From positions 124,001-188,000 of the forward strand of contig VIQV01000023.1 of NCBI GenBank assembly GCA_010206265.1: a DNA stretch of 64,000 nucleotides, written 5' to 3'. Shown one piece after another: positions 46,111-55,216 of the stretch. Numbering within the stretch: position 1 is the first letter of the stretch; the number at the start of each line of letters is the position of its first letter. The position numbers and the translations under genes are program-made. Source of the stretch: Lachnospiraceae bacterium MD329 (GTDB taxonomy: Bacteria > Bacillota > Clostridia > UBA1381). The notes beneath the pieces are model-generated. The model was given only the letters and a program-made list of their open reading frames with translations, searched no databases and was not told the origin of the DNA.

Positions 46111-46780
46111 TGTTACCACCTACTATCTTTCCGTCCTCAATACGAATGATTCTGTCCGCCATCTGCGCGATTTCCTCATTATGAGTAATCATAACTATAG
46201 TCTGAGAAAAACGCTCGCTTGTTACCTTTAAAAGCCCCATAACGTCAAGACTTGTCTTGCTGTCGAGGTTACCCGTAGGCTCGTCCGCAAGAATAATAGC
46301 AGGCTTTGACGCAAGCGCGCGGGCGATTGCCACCCTCTGCTGCTGTCCGCCCGAAAGCTGGTTAGGCAGATTATTTACCTTTTCGGTAAGACCAAGCGTT
46401 TCTATAATATTGTTAATATGTTTTTTATCAAGCTTGTTTCCGTCAAGCTCAATAGGCAGAACAATATTTTCATATACATTAAGTACAGGCACAAGATTAT
46501 AGCTTTGAAATATAAAACCTATCTTGCGGCGGCGGAAAATAGTAAGCGCGTCGTCTTTTAACGAAAAGATACTTTTTCCGTCTACCTCTACAGTGCCGCT
46601 TGTAGGTCTGTCAAGACCGCCGAGCATATGCAGAAGTGTTGATTTACCGCTTCCCGAAGTACCGACAATTGCCGCAAACTCACCATCAGCAACAGACAGA
46701 TTAACTCCGTCAAGCGCTTTTACGACAGTATCGCCGCTGCCGTAGTATTTTTTTAGATTATTTGTTTTTAAAATATCCAT
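46103..46780 (-). CDS. ABC transporter ATPase, MacB/LolD type
   Basis: 225 residues from the ATG at 46780 with GGAGG 8 bases ahead. Walker [10 protein letters not shown], signature [15 protein letters not shown], Walker [13 protein letters not shown] and switch His in [28 protein letters not shown] (Q-loop) is typical of the MacB/LolD/BceA branch. Partner of the permease downstream. A perfect 11-base inverted repeat with its own -10 box lies directly upstream. Confidence 0.93.
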   Translation of the reverse strand: MDILKTNNLKKYYGSGDTVVKALDGVNLSVADGEFAAIVGTSGSGKSTLLHMLGGLDRPTSGTVEVDGKSIFSLKDDALTIFRRRKIGFIFQSYNLVPVLNVYENIVLPIELDGNKLDKKHINNIIETLGLTEKVNNLPNQLSGGQQQRVAIARALASKPAIILADEPTGNLDSKTSLDVMGLLKVTSERFSQTIVMITHNEEIAQMADRIIRIEDGKIVGGNNA

Positions 46781-46800
46781 AACATTAACCTCCATAGTAA

Positions 46801-46838
46801 AATAGTGTATGCAAATCTTGTTTACATACACTATTATA
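46801..46838 (-). promoter_or_regulatory. Promoter -10 with downstream inverted repeat, candidate operator
   Basis: AATAGTGTATG (46801-46811) and CATACACTATT (46825-46835) form a perfect inverted repeat with a 13-base centre. On the minus strand TATAAT (46838-46833) overlaps its edge, so the repeat covers the likely start of transcription of the ABC genes, just before their GGAGG site. Confidence 0.55.
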
Positions 46839-46888
46839 AAATATAATTCTTTCTGAAATCTTTCGAAAAAGTGACAGTTTTGACAGAT

Positions 46889-47785
46889 TTAATTTTTAGG
46901 CAAAAAAATTGAAAAAATGCTGCCCTTGCCAATATTGGAACCGACTTTTACATATCCGCCTTCTTTTGAGATAATTTCACGGACAAGATAAAGACCTATA
47001 CCCACTCCTTTTTCATCACTTACTGACGGTGAACGGTAGAATCTCATAAAAATTTTAGCCGTTTCTTCCTCTCCTATACCAATGCCGGTATCAGCTATAT
47101 CAATCCTTACAAACATTTCATATTCACTTGCGCTGACGCTTACTCTTCCTCCGTCGGGAGTATATTTCAAGGCGTTGTCTATGATGTTGGACAAAGCCTC
47201 CCCTGTCCACTTTAAATCAAATACTGCAGTTAAATCACCTGCTTTTTCTACAGTAAGTTCAATATGCTTTTGCATAGCAGCCTGTGTGAAATCAATAGTA
47301 TCAAACAAGTCATTTATTAGGTTTTCACGCGGAATGACTGCAACAATTCCGTTTTCAAGGCGCGAAACCTTGACTAATGATTGAATAAGGAAATTGAGTT
47401 TTTCTGTCTGAATATTTATATTTGAAATCAATTCTTTCGCATTTTCATTCAAGCCCGACTGCTCATTCAGTAAATCTGTGTAAAGCAGGACATTTGCAAT
47501 CGGTGTTTTAGTCTGATGCGATATATCACTGACTAACGCTTTGACTGCGTCCTGCTCCTTTGAAATCTTATTACGCGCAGTTTTCCCTGCATTTAAGTAA
47601 CGGTACATCTTGCTTTCAATCTTTGAAAGCTGAGCCTCAGTAAAATCGTCCTCTGAAAAGCTGTTATTTATCGCGCTGTCAAGCATTTTATCAATACGTC
47701 TTAAAACATTTGCCGCTCTGTAATATATAAACGCTGTAAAAGCTATCGCTAAAATAATCACCGGAATTACAATTACTTTTCCCAT
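46889..47785 (-). CDS. Sensor histidine kinase without an external sensing domain
   Basis: 298 residues. Only one membrane helix (about 3-22), directly followed by a coiled cytoplasmic segment, the HisKA box DISHQTKTPIANVLLY with phospho-His 90, and an ATPase domain with NIIDNALKYTPDGG, ADTGIGIGEE and GVGIGLYLVREI. No extracytoplasmic domain exists, so the signal is probably passed by the neighbouring ABC transporter, as in Bce-type modules (inference). It overlaps the regulator upstream by 13 bases. Confidence 0.9.
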   Translation of the reverse strand: MGKVIVIPVIILAIAFTAFIYYRAANVLRRIDKMLDSAINNSFSEDDFTEAQLSKIESKMYRYLNAGKTARNKISKEQDAVKALVSDISHQTKTPIANVLLYTDLLNEQSGLNENAKELISNINIQTEKLNFLIQSLVKVSRLENGIVAVIPRENLINDLFDTIDFTQAAMQKHIELTVEKAGDLTAVFDLKWTGEALSNIIDNALKYTPDGGRVSVSASEYEMFVRIDIADTGIGIGEEETAKIFMRFYRSPSVSDEKGVGIGLYLVREIISKEGGYVKVGSNIGKGSIFSIFLPKN

Positions 47786-48417
47786 ATATATCCTATCCCA
47801 TATACTGTTTTTATAGGCGAGTCTGTCAGTTTTTCCCGCAATCGCCTCACTGCAACCGACAACGCATTGCCTTCCACGAATTCAGCTCCGTCAGTCCATA
47901 TTCTATCTATTAGCATATCCCTTGAAAGTGTACGTCCGCGATTATTTACAAACAGTTTTAACAGCTTTTGCTCGGTTTTGCTAAGTTCCACAGGCATTCC
48001 GTTATTAAAAAATGTCATTGTATCAAAATTAAAATCAAAACCGCTTTCTTTAAAAACACTTTCATCAGATTCATTACGACGCAAAACCGCATTCACCCGT
48101 GCGCGCAGTACAGCAAGCGAAAACGGTTTTGTTATGTAATCATCCGCTCCGCTCTCAAGCCCTGTCACAATATCAGTTTCCATATCATTTGCAGTTAAAA
48201 ATATAATCGGTACTCTGCTTGTCTGACGTATCTTTCTGCAAAAATCAATACCGTTTCCGTCAGGAAGATTAATATCTAAAATAATCAGGTCAATCTCATT
48301 ATTAAACTGATTCTCCGCCTCACTTATACTGTAGGTCTGAACAGTTTCATCATTATTAAACGATAATGCAATGCCGTTATTCAACGCTTTATCGTCCTCA
48401 ACAATTAAAATCTTCAT
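47773..48417 (-). CDS. OmpR-family response regulator
   Basis: 214 residues from the ATG at 48417 (MKILIVEDD) with GGAG 9 bases ahead; an in-frame TTG 15 bases earlier is within that site. Receiver domain with phospho-Asp48 (LIILDINLPDG), Thr in FLTAND, Lys in YITKPF, and a winged-helix domain with LSVAVRRLREKLTDSP. Pairs with the kinase encoded downstream. Follows pepQ by 24 bases. Confidence 0.92.
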   Translation of the reverse strand: MKILIVEDDKALNNGIALSFNNDETVQTYSISEAENQFNNEIDLIILDINLPDGNGIDFCRKIRQTSRVPIIFLTANDMETDIVTGLESGADDYITKPFSLAVLRARVNAVLRRNESDESVFKESGFDFNFDTMTFFNNGMPVELSKTEQKLLKLFVNNRGRTLSRDMLIDRIWTDGAEFVEGNALSVAVRRLREKLTDSPIKTVYGIGYIWEK

Positions 48418-48440
48418 TTTATATTTCTCCAAGTAAAAGT

Positions 48441-49493
48441 CTATAACTCAATAAGCTCTTTTGATGAATGGGTAAGATTTAACGCTTTACCGTTTTCAAC
48501 TGCGATTAAATCTTCTATTCGCACACCTCCGAAACCATCAATATAAATTCCCGGTTCTACGCTCATAATATATCCGTTTTTTACCGTTTCACTGCACTTT
48601 GGAGCAAAAGAAGGCGCCTCGTGAATTTCTATACCAACACTATGACCCAATCCGTGACCGAAGTTATCACCGTATCCCGAATTTTTTATTATATCCCTCG
48701 CAATTGCGTCTACAGCCGAACACTTCACTCCTTCGCGAACTTCATTAATAGCCTCTGTCTGCGCGCGAAGTACAATATTGTATATCTCCTTCTGACGTTC
48801 GTCAGCCTTACCTACCACCACTGTACGCGTCATATCTGAGCAATACCCTTCAAATACACAACCAAAATCAAGAGTCAGAAAGTCACCGTTTTCAATGAGT
48901 TTGTTCGTAGCTACACCGTGAGGCATTGCGCTGCGTTTACCCGACGCCGCAATAGTATCAAACGATAACGCGCTTGCGCCCTGCTTTTTCATAAAAAATT
49001 CTATAAGCAGAGCTATTTCACGTTCTGTTTTTCCTGCTCTGATTTCTTTTAAAACATACGAAAAAGCCGCATCGCCGATTTTTTCAGCCTCTGCTATCTT
49101 TTTTATCTCACCTGCATCCTTTATTTTTCGCTGTTCATTTATGATATTCTGCATTTCAACAAAGTCTTGATTTGCACGCAGATTTGTTCGCAAACGCTTA
49201 TATTCCCGAACGCTCATTACATTTTCTTCATAGCCGATATATTTAGCATTTGTCTTAGAAAAAATCTTTTCAAAACCATCTTTAATATCTATCAAATCAA
49301 ATCCTTTTGCCTGTTCTTTTGCCTGAATTGTATATCTTGAATCAGTCACAATAATACGTGTATCGTGTGAAATTAATAAATATGCGTCTTCCGAAGTGAA
49401 ACCGCTGTAATAAAATATATTCGGATATCCTGAAATCAAGACAGCCTCATTATCGTGCAGCTTTTCACACAGCTTATCTACTCTGTTATGCAC
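48441..49493 (-). CDS. pepQ: Xaa-Pro aminopeptidase/dipeptidase (M24 family)
   Basis: 350 residues, GTG start at 49493 with GGAGG 7 bases ahead. The creatinase-like N-domain (about 1-120) is followed by the pita-bread catalytic domain. The five metal ligands are in LDFGCVFEGYCSDMTR (two Asp), GHGLGHSVG (His), VEPGIY (Glu) and GVRIEDL (Glu). It removes N-terminal residues ahead of proline or splits Xaa-Pro dipeptides; which of the two cannot be told. Overlaps aroQ by 16 bases. Confidence 0.93.
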   Translation of the reverse strand: MHNRVDKLCEKLHDNEAVLISGYPNIFYYSGFTSEDAYLLISHDTRIIVTDSRYTIQAKEQAKGFDLIDIKDGFEKIFSKTNAKYIGYEENVMSVREYKRLRTNLRANQDFVEMQNIINEQRKIKDAGEIKKIAEAEKIGDAAFSYVLKEIRAGKTEREIALLIEFFMKKQGASALSFDTIAASGKRSAMPHGVATNKLIENGDFLTLDFGCVFEGYCSDMTRTVVVGKADERQKEIYNIVLRAQTEAINEVREGVKCSAVDAIARDIIKNSGYGDNFGHGLGHSVGIEIHEAPSFAPKCSETVKNGYIMSVEPGIYIDGFGGVRIEDLIAVENGKALNLTHSSKELIEL

Positions 49494-49912
49494 GTCAGCG
49501 CCTCCAATGCAAGCTCATAGCCCTTAAAGCCGAGTCCGCATATTTGTCCGATACATTCAGGTACAATAACAGATGTATGTCGAAATTCCTCACGTTTATG
49601 AATATTGGAAATATGCACCTCAATTACAGGCAGTTTAACCGAACCGAACGCGTCACGGATAGCGTAAGAATAGTGCGTGAAAGCGCCGGGATTTATTATT
49701 ATCCCGTCATAACTGCCCAATGCTGTCTGGATTTTCTCTACAATTTCACCTTCAAAATTACTTTGAAAAAAATCTACAGACACTCCCAATTTATCTGCCT
49801 TTTTTACAAGCCTGTCCTCTAAATCTTTTAACGTGTCACCGCCGTAAATCTCAGGTTCACGAACACCAAGCATATTTAAATTTACTCCGTTAATTACAAG
49901 ATACTTTTTCAT
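49478..49912 (-). CDS. aroQ: Type II 3-dehydroquinate dehydratase
   Basis: 144 residues. INGVNLNMLGVREPEIYG at the start (catalytic Arg and Tyr), IIINPGAFTHYSYAIRD, and EVHISNIHKREEFR with the catalytic His region. It dehydrates 3-dehydroquinate in the shikimate pathway. The ATG overlaps the ispG stop (TAAATG context), so translation is coupled. Confidence 0.96.
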   Translation of the reverse strand: MKKYLVINGVNLNMLGVREPEIYGGDTLKDLEDRLVKKADKLGVSVDFFQSNFEGEIVEKIQTALGSYDGIIINPGAFTHYSYAIRDAFGSVKLPVIEVHISNIHKREEFRHTSVIVPECIGQICGLGFKGYELALEALTCITE

Positions 49913-50965
49913 TTAATCAACTCCCTGCATTTTTTCAATTTCAATCATAAGTTCATCAACAATTTTATTCTCAGGAACTTTTCTGATAATCTCACCCTTC
50001 TTGAATATAAGTCCCTCGCCTTTTCCGCCTGCTATTCCAATATCCGCCTCTCTTGCCTCGCCGGGTCCGTTAACTGCACAGCCCATAACCGCAATTTTTA
50101 TAGGTGTCTTTATATTTCTTGTACGGCGTTCAACCTCGTTTGCAATCGGTATAAGGTCAATTTGAGTACGGCCGCAGGTCGGACACGAAATGATTTCAGC
50201 ATTTTTCTCCCGAAGTCCCAAAACACGCTGAATATCATAAGCCGTATATACCTCCTCTACAGGATCCGCCGTAAGAGAAACACGCATTGTATCTCCAATC
50301 CCCTCTGAAAGCAGTGCGCCTATTCCTACAGCAGATTTTAGTGTCCCTGATTTTAGTGTCCCCGACTCTGTGACGCCTATATGTAAAGGAATATCCGATA
50401 TTGCGTCAAATTTTTTATAGGCACTAATCATTTTAGGGACATCTGAAATTTTAATTGATACCACTATATCTTGAAAATTTAATTCGTCCAGAATACGTAC
50501 GTGGCTCATTGCGCTTTCAACAAGAGCGTCAGACGTTACGCCTCCGTATTTTTTTAGCAGTTCCTTCTCAAGAGAACCGCCGTTTACTCCAATCCTTATC
50601 GGCACAGCGCGTTCCTTAGCCATTTCCACAACTTGCTTTACCCTATCTTTATCCCCTATATTTCCTGGATTAATCCGCACTTTATCAGCGCCGTTTTTCA
50701 TACATTCCAACGCTAAACGGTAATCGAAATGTATATCGACTACCAATGGTATATGAATTTGTTTTTTTATCTCTCCAACTGCCTTCGCCGCCTCCATATC
50801 AGGCACGGCAACGCGTATAATCTCGCAACCTGCATTTTCAAGCGTGTGTATCTGATTTACCGTACTTTTTATGTCACGCGTATCAGTATTGCACATTGAC
50901 TGTATTGCTACAGGATTATCACCGCCGACTTTAACACCGCCTATATTTACAACTCTTTTTCTCAT
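49913..50965 (-). CDS. ispG: 4-Hydroxy-3-methylbut-2-enyl-diphosphate synthase
   Basis: 350 residues, matching the family. [21 protein letters not shown] at the start, the TIM barrel (about 10-240), and the 4Fe-4S cysteines in [13 protein letters not shown] and [11 protein letters not shown]. It makes HMBPP, the last-but-one step of the MEP isoprenoid route. It lies 27 bases downstream of rseP, in a dxr-rseP-ispG order that is widespread in Firmicutes. Confidence 0.97.
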   Translation of the reverse strand: MRKRVVNIGGVKVGGDNPVAIQSMCNTDTRDIKSTVNQIHTLENAGCEIIRVAVPDMEAAKAVGEIKKQIHIPLVVDIHFDYRLALECMKNGADKVRINPGNIGDKDRVKQVVEMAKERAVPIRIGVNGGSLEKELLKKYGGVTSDALVESAMSHVRILDELNFQDIVVSIKISDVPKMISAYKKFDAISDIPLHIGVTESGTLKSGTLKSAVGIGALLSEGIGDTMRVSLTADPVEEVYTAYDIQRVLGLREKNAEIISCPTCGRTQIDLIPIANEVERRTRNIKTPIKIAVMGCAVNGPGEAREADIGIAGGKGEGLIFKKGEIIRKVPENKIVDELMIEIEKMQGVD

Positions 50966-50992
50966 TCTTGTATCCTTTCATAACTTTAAGGT

Positions 50993-52141
50993 TTAAAATA
51001 ATCGCATTATATCGTGAAATGATATGAACAGTACAAACAGTATCAGCAATCCCATTCCTGCTAAATGTACCCAGCCCTCTTTATCAGGCGAAATCGGTTT
51101 TCTTCTTATAATCTCAATCAATACAAACAAAATACGTCCTCCGTCAAGGGCAGGTATCGGCAATAAATTGAATATTCCTAAATTTATTGTCAACAGTGCA
51201 ACAAGATTCAGTACATTAAGCAAGCTGTATTTACCTGAATTTACCGCATTATTTACTTCACTCACTATTCCCACCGGACCTGACATTTCATCAACGCCTA
51301 TTTTTCCTGTTATCATTTGCCAGAACGACTGATATACAAGTTTAACAGTGAATTTAGTTTCGTTATATGTTTCGCCCCATACGTTAAAGAAGTTTATATC
51401 TTTTAATTCCGGTGTAAAACCTATTATATACCGTACAGTATTTTGCGTTTCACCTACAAGTTCGTCTTTTTTCGGCAGTTCTTCACTGTATTCAGTGAAT
51501 TGCCCTGTGGTATATCCGTTTATTGAGCTGTCCACCTGTACGCCCTTATCAGTGTATGTCGCGTTTACGATTTGCTCTGTAGGACGAAATGTAAAATCAA
51601 GTTTTTCGTTGCCTCGTTTAACCCTGATTGTAGCTGTTTCATCCTTTGTAAAGCTTTGGGTATACAAAGCTATATCATTATAAAAGCTTACGCGTTTACC
51701 GTTTATTTCTATAATTTTATCACCTGACTGTATTCCTGCCTGCTCAATATAACTATGCTCTACAACATTATCTACGACATTTGTTCTTATCGGTGAAATC
51801 ATTGGCACTATTATTAAAAACAGCATAAAGCCGAGAATAACATTTACAGTTCCTCCTGCCAGCAATACCAGAAGTCTTTTCCACGGCTTTTGATTGGTGA
51901 AGGCTCTCGGATCAGTATTATCCGCTTCATCTTCGCCATCAAATTTACAGAATCCTCCGAGCGGCAATGCTCTAACCGAATACTGTGTTTCGCCTTTTTG
52001 GCGTTTAAAAATTACAGGCCCCATACCTATGGCAAATTCATCTACTTTAAAATTAAGCAGTTTCGCCACAGTAAAATGCCCCAGTTCGTGAAGTGAAATC
52101 ATCACCAGAAACATTGCTATTGATACAAGTGCTGTTATCAA
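50993..52141 (-). CDS. rseP: Site-2 intramembrane metalloprotease RseP
   Basis: 382 residues, TTG start at 52141 with GGAGGGG 5 bases before it. The zinc motif HELGH lies in the first membrane helix (ISLHELGHFTVAKLL), a PDZ domain occupies about 110-190, and the third ligand motif is NLLPIPALDGGR in the C-terminal half. It cleaves membrane-bound anti-sigma factors and signal peptides. Between dxr and ispG. Confidence 0.96.
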   Translation of the reverse strand: MITALVSIAMFLVMISLHELGHFTVAKLLNFKVDEFAIGMGPVIFKRQKGETQYSVRALPLGGFCKFDGEDEADNTDPRAFTNQKPWKRLLVLLAGGTVNVILGFMLFLIIVPMISPIRTNVVDNVVEHSYIEQAGIQSGDKIIEINGKRVSFYNDIALYTQSFTKDETATIRVKRGNEKLDFTFRPTEQIVNATYTDKGVQVDSSINGYTTGQFTEYSEELPKKDELVGETQNTVRYIIGFTPELKDINFFNVWGETYNETKFTVKLVYQSFWQMITGKIGVDEMSGPVGIVSEVNNAVNSGKYSLLNVLNLVALLTINLGIFNLLPIPALDGGRILFVLIEIIRRKPISPDKEGWVHLAGMGLLILFVLFISFHDIMRLF

Positions 52142-52153
52142 GAAAACCCCTCC

Positions 52154-53305
52154 TTATTGCAGGCTGTACACAATCTCTCTCGCCAGCCTGTCTGTTTCAA
52201 ATATATCATCAATTGTCGGACTTTCAATATTTTTAATTTTATCCATTGCTGTTCTTATCGCCTCCGATATTCCCAGATACGATATTTTATCCTTTAAAAA
52301 CAATTCCACCGCTGCCTCGTCCGCACTGTTAAATACCGTAGGCTTAACACCACTTTGTTTAAGCGCGTCAAACGCCAGACTTAGCGCAAAAAAAGTATCC
52401 GTATCAGGTTCGTCAAACGTCAGATTATGATATTTTGTAAAATCAAGTTCATTATTTATCATTGGAAGTCTGTGCGGATATGTAAGAGCATATTGTATAG
52501 GCAGCTTCATATCCGGCACACCAAGCTGTGCAATAACTGCATTGTCACAAAATTCAACCATAGAATGTACAACACTTTGACGATGAACAAGCACTTTTAT
52601 GTTATCTGTTCCGAAAAGCCACTTAGCTTCAATAACTTCAAGCCCCTTATTTACAAGGGTTGATGAATCAATTGTAACTTTTGCTCCCATATTCCAATTT
52701 GGGTGATTTAACGCGTCAGCTGGTGTTATATTAATCAGTTCCTCACGAGTTTTACAAAAAAACGGTCCGCCGGACGCAGTAAGCAGTATACGTTTCACCT
52801 CGCTTTTATTACGGCACCCCTGAAGTGACTGAAAAATCGCACTATGCTCACTGTCAACGGGAATAATCGAAACACCGTTTTCACTTGCTAAGCGTGTTAC
52901 GATATGACCACCTGTTACAAGTGTTTCCTTATTTGCAAGCGCAATATTTTTTTTAGCTTTTATTGCCTCGATTGTAGGTTCAAGACCTGAAATCCCAACT
53001 ACCGCAGTTACAACTGTATTTGCCTCCTGCACAGTTGCCGCGGCATTAAGTCCCTCTCTTCCCGAAACAACTTTTATATCCGTATCGGCAAGCTTAATTT
53101 TTAAATCCTTTGCTTTTTCTTCGTTTGTTACTGCCACAAGGCGCGGTTTAAATTCACGCGCTTGTTTTTCCAGTAAATCTATATTCGAATGTGCTGAAAT
53201 AGCGCATATTTTTATTTGCGGATACGCACGCGCAATTTCAAGCGTCTGAGTGCCTATTGAGCCAGTTGAACCCAGTATGGCTATTTTAATTTCTTCTCTG
53301 TACAA
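52154..53305 (-). CDS. dxr: 1-Deoxy-D-xylulose 5-phosphate reductoisomerase
   Basis: 383 residues, TTG start at 53305 with AAGGAG 10 bases ahead; there is no nearby ATG. NADPH motif GSTGSIGTQTL at 12-22, LANKETLV, PVDSEHSAIFQSL, TASGGPF and HPNWNMGAKVTIDS are all intact. It makes 2-C-methylerythritol 4-phosphate in the MEP pathway. First gene of the dxr-rseP-ispG-aroQ-pepQ run. The usual upstream frr-uppS-cdsA genes are absent here. Confidence 0.97.
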   Translation of the reverse strand: MYREEIKIAILGSTGSIGTQTLEIARAYPQIKICAISAHSNIDLLEKQAREFKPRLVAVTNEEKAKDLKIKLADTDIKVVSGREGLNAAATVQEANTVVTAVVGISGLEPTIEAIKAKKNIALANKETLVTGGHIVTRLASENGVSIIPVDSEHSAIFQSLQGCRNKSEVKRILLTASGGPFFCKTREELINITPADALNHPNWNMGAKVTIDSSTLVNKGLEVIEAKWLFGTDNIKVLVHRQSVVHSMVEFCDNAVIAQLGVPDMKLPIQYALTYPHRLPMINNELDFTKYHNLTFDEPDTDTFFALSLAFDALKQSGVKPTVFNSADEAAVELFLKDKISYLGISEAIRTAMDKIKNIESPTIDDIFETDRLAREIVYSLQ

Positions 53306-53347
53306 TTTATCTATACTCCTTATTATGTAGTATTTATGTCATTTCCT

Positions 53348-53365
53348 TTGATTATTTATAATCAA
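53348..53365. promoter_or_regulatory. Palindrome in the dxr leader
   Basis: TTGATTATTTATAATCAA has perfect 8-base arms. It lies 43-60 bases upstream of the dxr start codon, downstream of a TATAAT candidate (minus strand, ACCTATAAT). A transcription-factor site is plausible but the factor is not identifiable. Confidence 0.45.
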
Positions 53366-53439
53366 CAACTCAACATCTAATATATTATAGGTCTTTATTA
53401 AATTGATTATGTGAACATTTTTATTATATCTATAATAAA

Positions 53440-53498
53440 AAACGGGTTACGCGAATAAGCCCTACCAGAGGTGGTAGCCCCTTCGTATAACCCTTGGA
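53440..53498 (-). terminator. Large structured terminator after xylB
   Basis: On the minus strand GGGTTATACGAA pairs with TTCGCGTAACCC and encloses CTACCA-cctc-TGGTAG, and the outer stem is followed by GTTTTTT. The internal G-rich and GGCTTA loops make it more complex than a simple terminator. Confidence 0.7.
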
Positions 53499-53517
53499 AT
53501 TATTTTACCATATTTTT

Positions 53518-55038
53518 TTATTTTGTCAAGTCCTTAAAGTCCTCTTTTAAATGGCTGTAGAGCGAATTATAAATACCATAAAACTTTTTGTAGCTTTCCG
53601 AATTTTCCTTATTCGGACTGCATATCTTATCAATCTTAACAGCCTCGTCACACGCCGTCTTAACGTTATCGTAAATCCCTGCTCCAACTGCCGCTAAAAT
53701 AGCAACGCCGAGAGCAGGCCCTTCCTTTGATGATAAGGTTTTGACGTCGCACTCATACAAGTCCGCAAGCATTTGCCGCCACAATGCGCTGGTACCTCCG
53801 CCGCCGCACGCCATCATTTCATTAATTTCCGCGCCCATCTCATTTAAAATATCATTACAGTTTTTAAGTGAATACGCTACACCCTCCATTACTGAGCGTA
53901 TCATATCTGCCTTCGTATGAATTGCCGAAAGTCCAAAAAATACACCTCTGCAATCGGAATCAAGGTGAGGCGTTCTCTCGCCCATAAGATACGGAAGATA
54001 TATAAGACGATTACTTCCCACAGGAATTTTATCCGCTGCCTTATCCATAAGATAATATGGGTCAACACCCTCTTTTTCCGCCATTTCCATAAAATCACCG
54101 CAAAAATTATCTCTGAACCATTTCAGCGACAGTCCTGCTGCCTGAGTCACGCCCATAATATGCCAGCAATCAGGCACAGCACAGCAAAAGGTATGTACTC
54201 GACCTTTAGGGTCAATCGACACTTCGCTTGTATGAGCAAACACAACACCGCTTGTTCCTATTGTAGTAAATGCTTTTCCGTCACTGACAACACCTGTTCC
54301 GACAGCTGCCGCCGCATTGTCGCCTGCTCCGCCTACTACCACAGTATTTACGGAAAGCCCCGTCTTTTCAGCAATTTCTTTTGTTATTTTTCCTGTCACC
54401 TCAGGAGATTCATACATCTTTGGAAGCATAGATTTATCTATATCCAGTTTTTCCAAAACCTCGTCTGACCAACAGCGGTTCGGAATATCCATAAGCTGCA
54501 TACCGCTTGCGTCTGATACCTCAGTTGCAAATTCGCCTGTCAATATATAACGTATGTAATCTTTCGGCAAAAGAATATGTCTGCATTTCGCATAAATTTC
54601 AGGTTCATTTTCTCGTACCCACAAAATTTTTGAGGCGGTAAAACCTGTAAGCGCAGGATTTGCAGTTATTTCTATCAATCGTTCTTTGCCGATTTTCTCC
54701 GTTATTTCATCACACTGTTTTTGGGTTCTCTGGTCACACCAAATTATTGAAGGACGAAGCACTGCTCCATTCTCATCAAGCATAACAAGACCGTGCATTT
54801 GTCCTGAAAGTCCTATTCCTGCTATATCCTCGGCAGATACATTAGATTTTGATATTACTTCCCTTAATGTGTTAATTACAGCGTCACGCCAGTCCTCAGG
54901 CATTTGTTCTGCCCAGCCGTTACGCGGCTGATACATCGGGTATTCCTGTGACGCAGATGTTACAACATTAAATTTCTCGTCAAACATAACTGTTTTAGTT
55001 GCAGATGTACCTATATCTATTCCAATTAAATATTTCAT
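53518..55038 (-). CDS. xylB: Xylulokinase
   Basis: 506 residues of the FGGY sugar-kinase family. GIDIGTSATKTVMFDEKFNV (phosphate 1 motif), GLSGQMHGLVMLDENG, TIGTSGVVFAH and the second glycine motif MACGGGGTSALWRQMLADLY are present. Start ATG with AAAGGAT ahead. It phosphorylates D-xylulose, though a related ketose cannot be excluded. It is divergent from a fucose-isomerase-like gene, with a strong promoter and a palindromic operator upstream, and probably works on that enzyme's product. Confidence 0.9.
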   Translation of the reverse strand: MKYLIGIDIGTSATKTVMFDEKFNVVTSASQEYPMYQPRNGWAEQMPEDWRDAVINTLREVISKSNVSAEDIAGIGLSGQMHGLVMLDENGAVLRPSIIWCDQRTQKQCDEITEKIGKERLIEITANPALTGFTASKILWVRENEPEIYAKCRHILLPKDYIRYILTGEFATEVSDASGMQLMDIPNRCWSDEVLEKLDIDKSMLPKMYESPEVTGKITKEIAEKTGLSVNTVVVGGAGDNAAAAVGTGVVSDGKAFTTIGTSGVVFAHTSEVSIDPKGRVHTFCCAVPDCWHIMGVTQAAGLSLKWFRDNFCGDFMEMAEKEGVDPYYLMDKAADKIPVGSNRLIYLPYLMGERTPHLDSDCRGVFFGLSAIHTKADMIRSVMEGVAYSLKNCNDILNEMGAEINEMMACGGGGTSALWRQMLADLYECDVKTLSSKEGPALGVAILAAVGAGIYDNVKTACDEAVKIDKICSPNKENSESYKKFYGIYNSLYSHLKEDFKDLTK

Positions 55039-55052
55039 AATTACTTATCCTT

Positions 55053-55108
55053 TCATTTCATACTGTTATTTATGAAATGATATTACTAAATTTTTATTGT
55101 CCTGTCAA
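55053..55108 (-). promoter_or_regulatory. xylB promoter with palindromic operator
   Basis: Minus strand: TTGACA (55108-55103), 17-base spacer, TAATAT (55085-55080). Immediately downstream lies a perfect inverted repeat, TCATTTCATA (55053-55062) and TATGAAATGA (55071-55080), covering the likely transcription start. A repressor site is the simplest reading. Confidence 0.8.
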
Positions 55109-55138
55109 GGTAATTTTGTGTTTTTTGTTGGGGATATA

Positions 55139-55167
55139 TTGACATTATTTTTGTAAGATGATAAGAT
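55139..55167 (+). promoter_or_regulatory. Promoter of the fucose-isomerase-like gene
   Basis: TTGACA (55139-55144), 17-base spacer, TAAGAT (55162-55167). It excludes the in-frame ATG at 55166 as a start and supports the one at 55217. Confidence 0.75.
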
Positions 55168-55216
55168 GACTTTATCAAATAAAATCGGCACTTTGTGCGG
55201 AAAGGTTGGTAATATT

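Noticed and set aside
53917-54468. 183-residue plus-strand reading opposite xylB
   Set aside because: Antisense shadow of a clearly intact xylulokinase.
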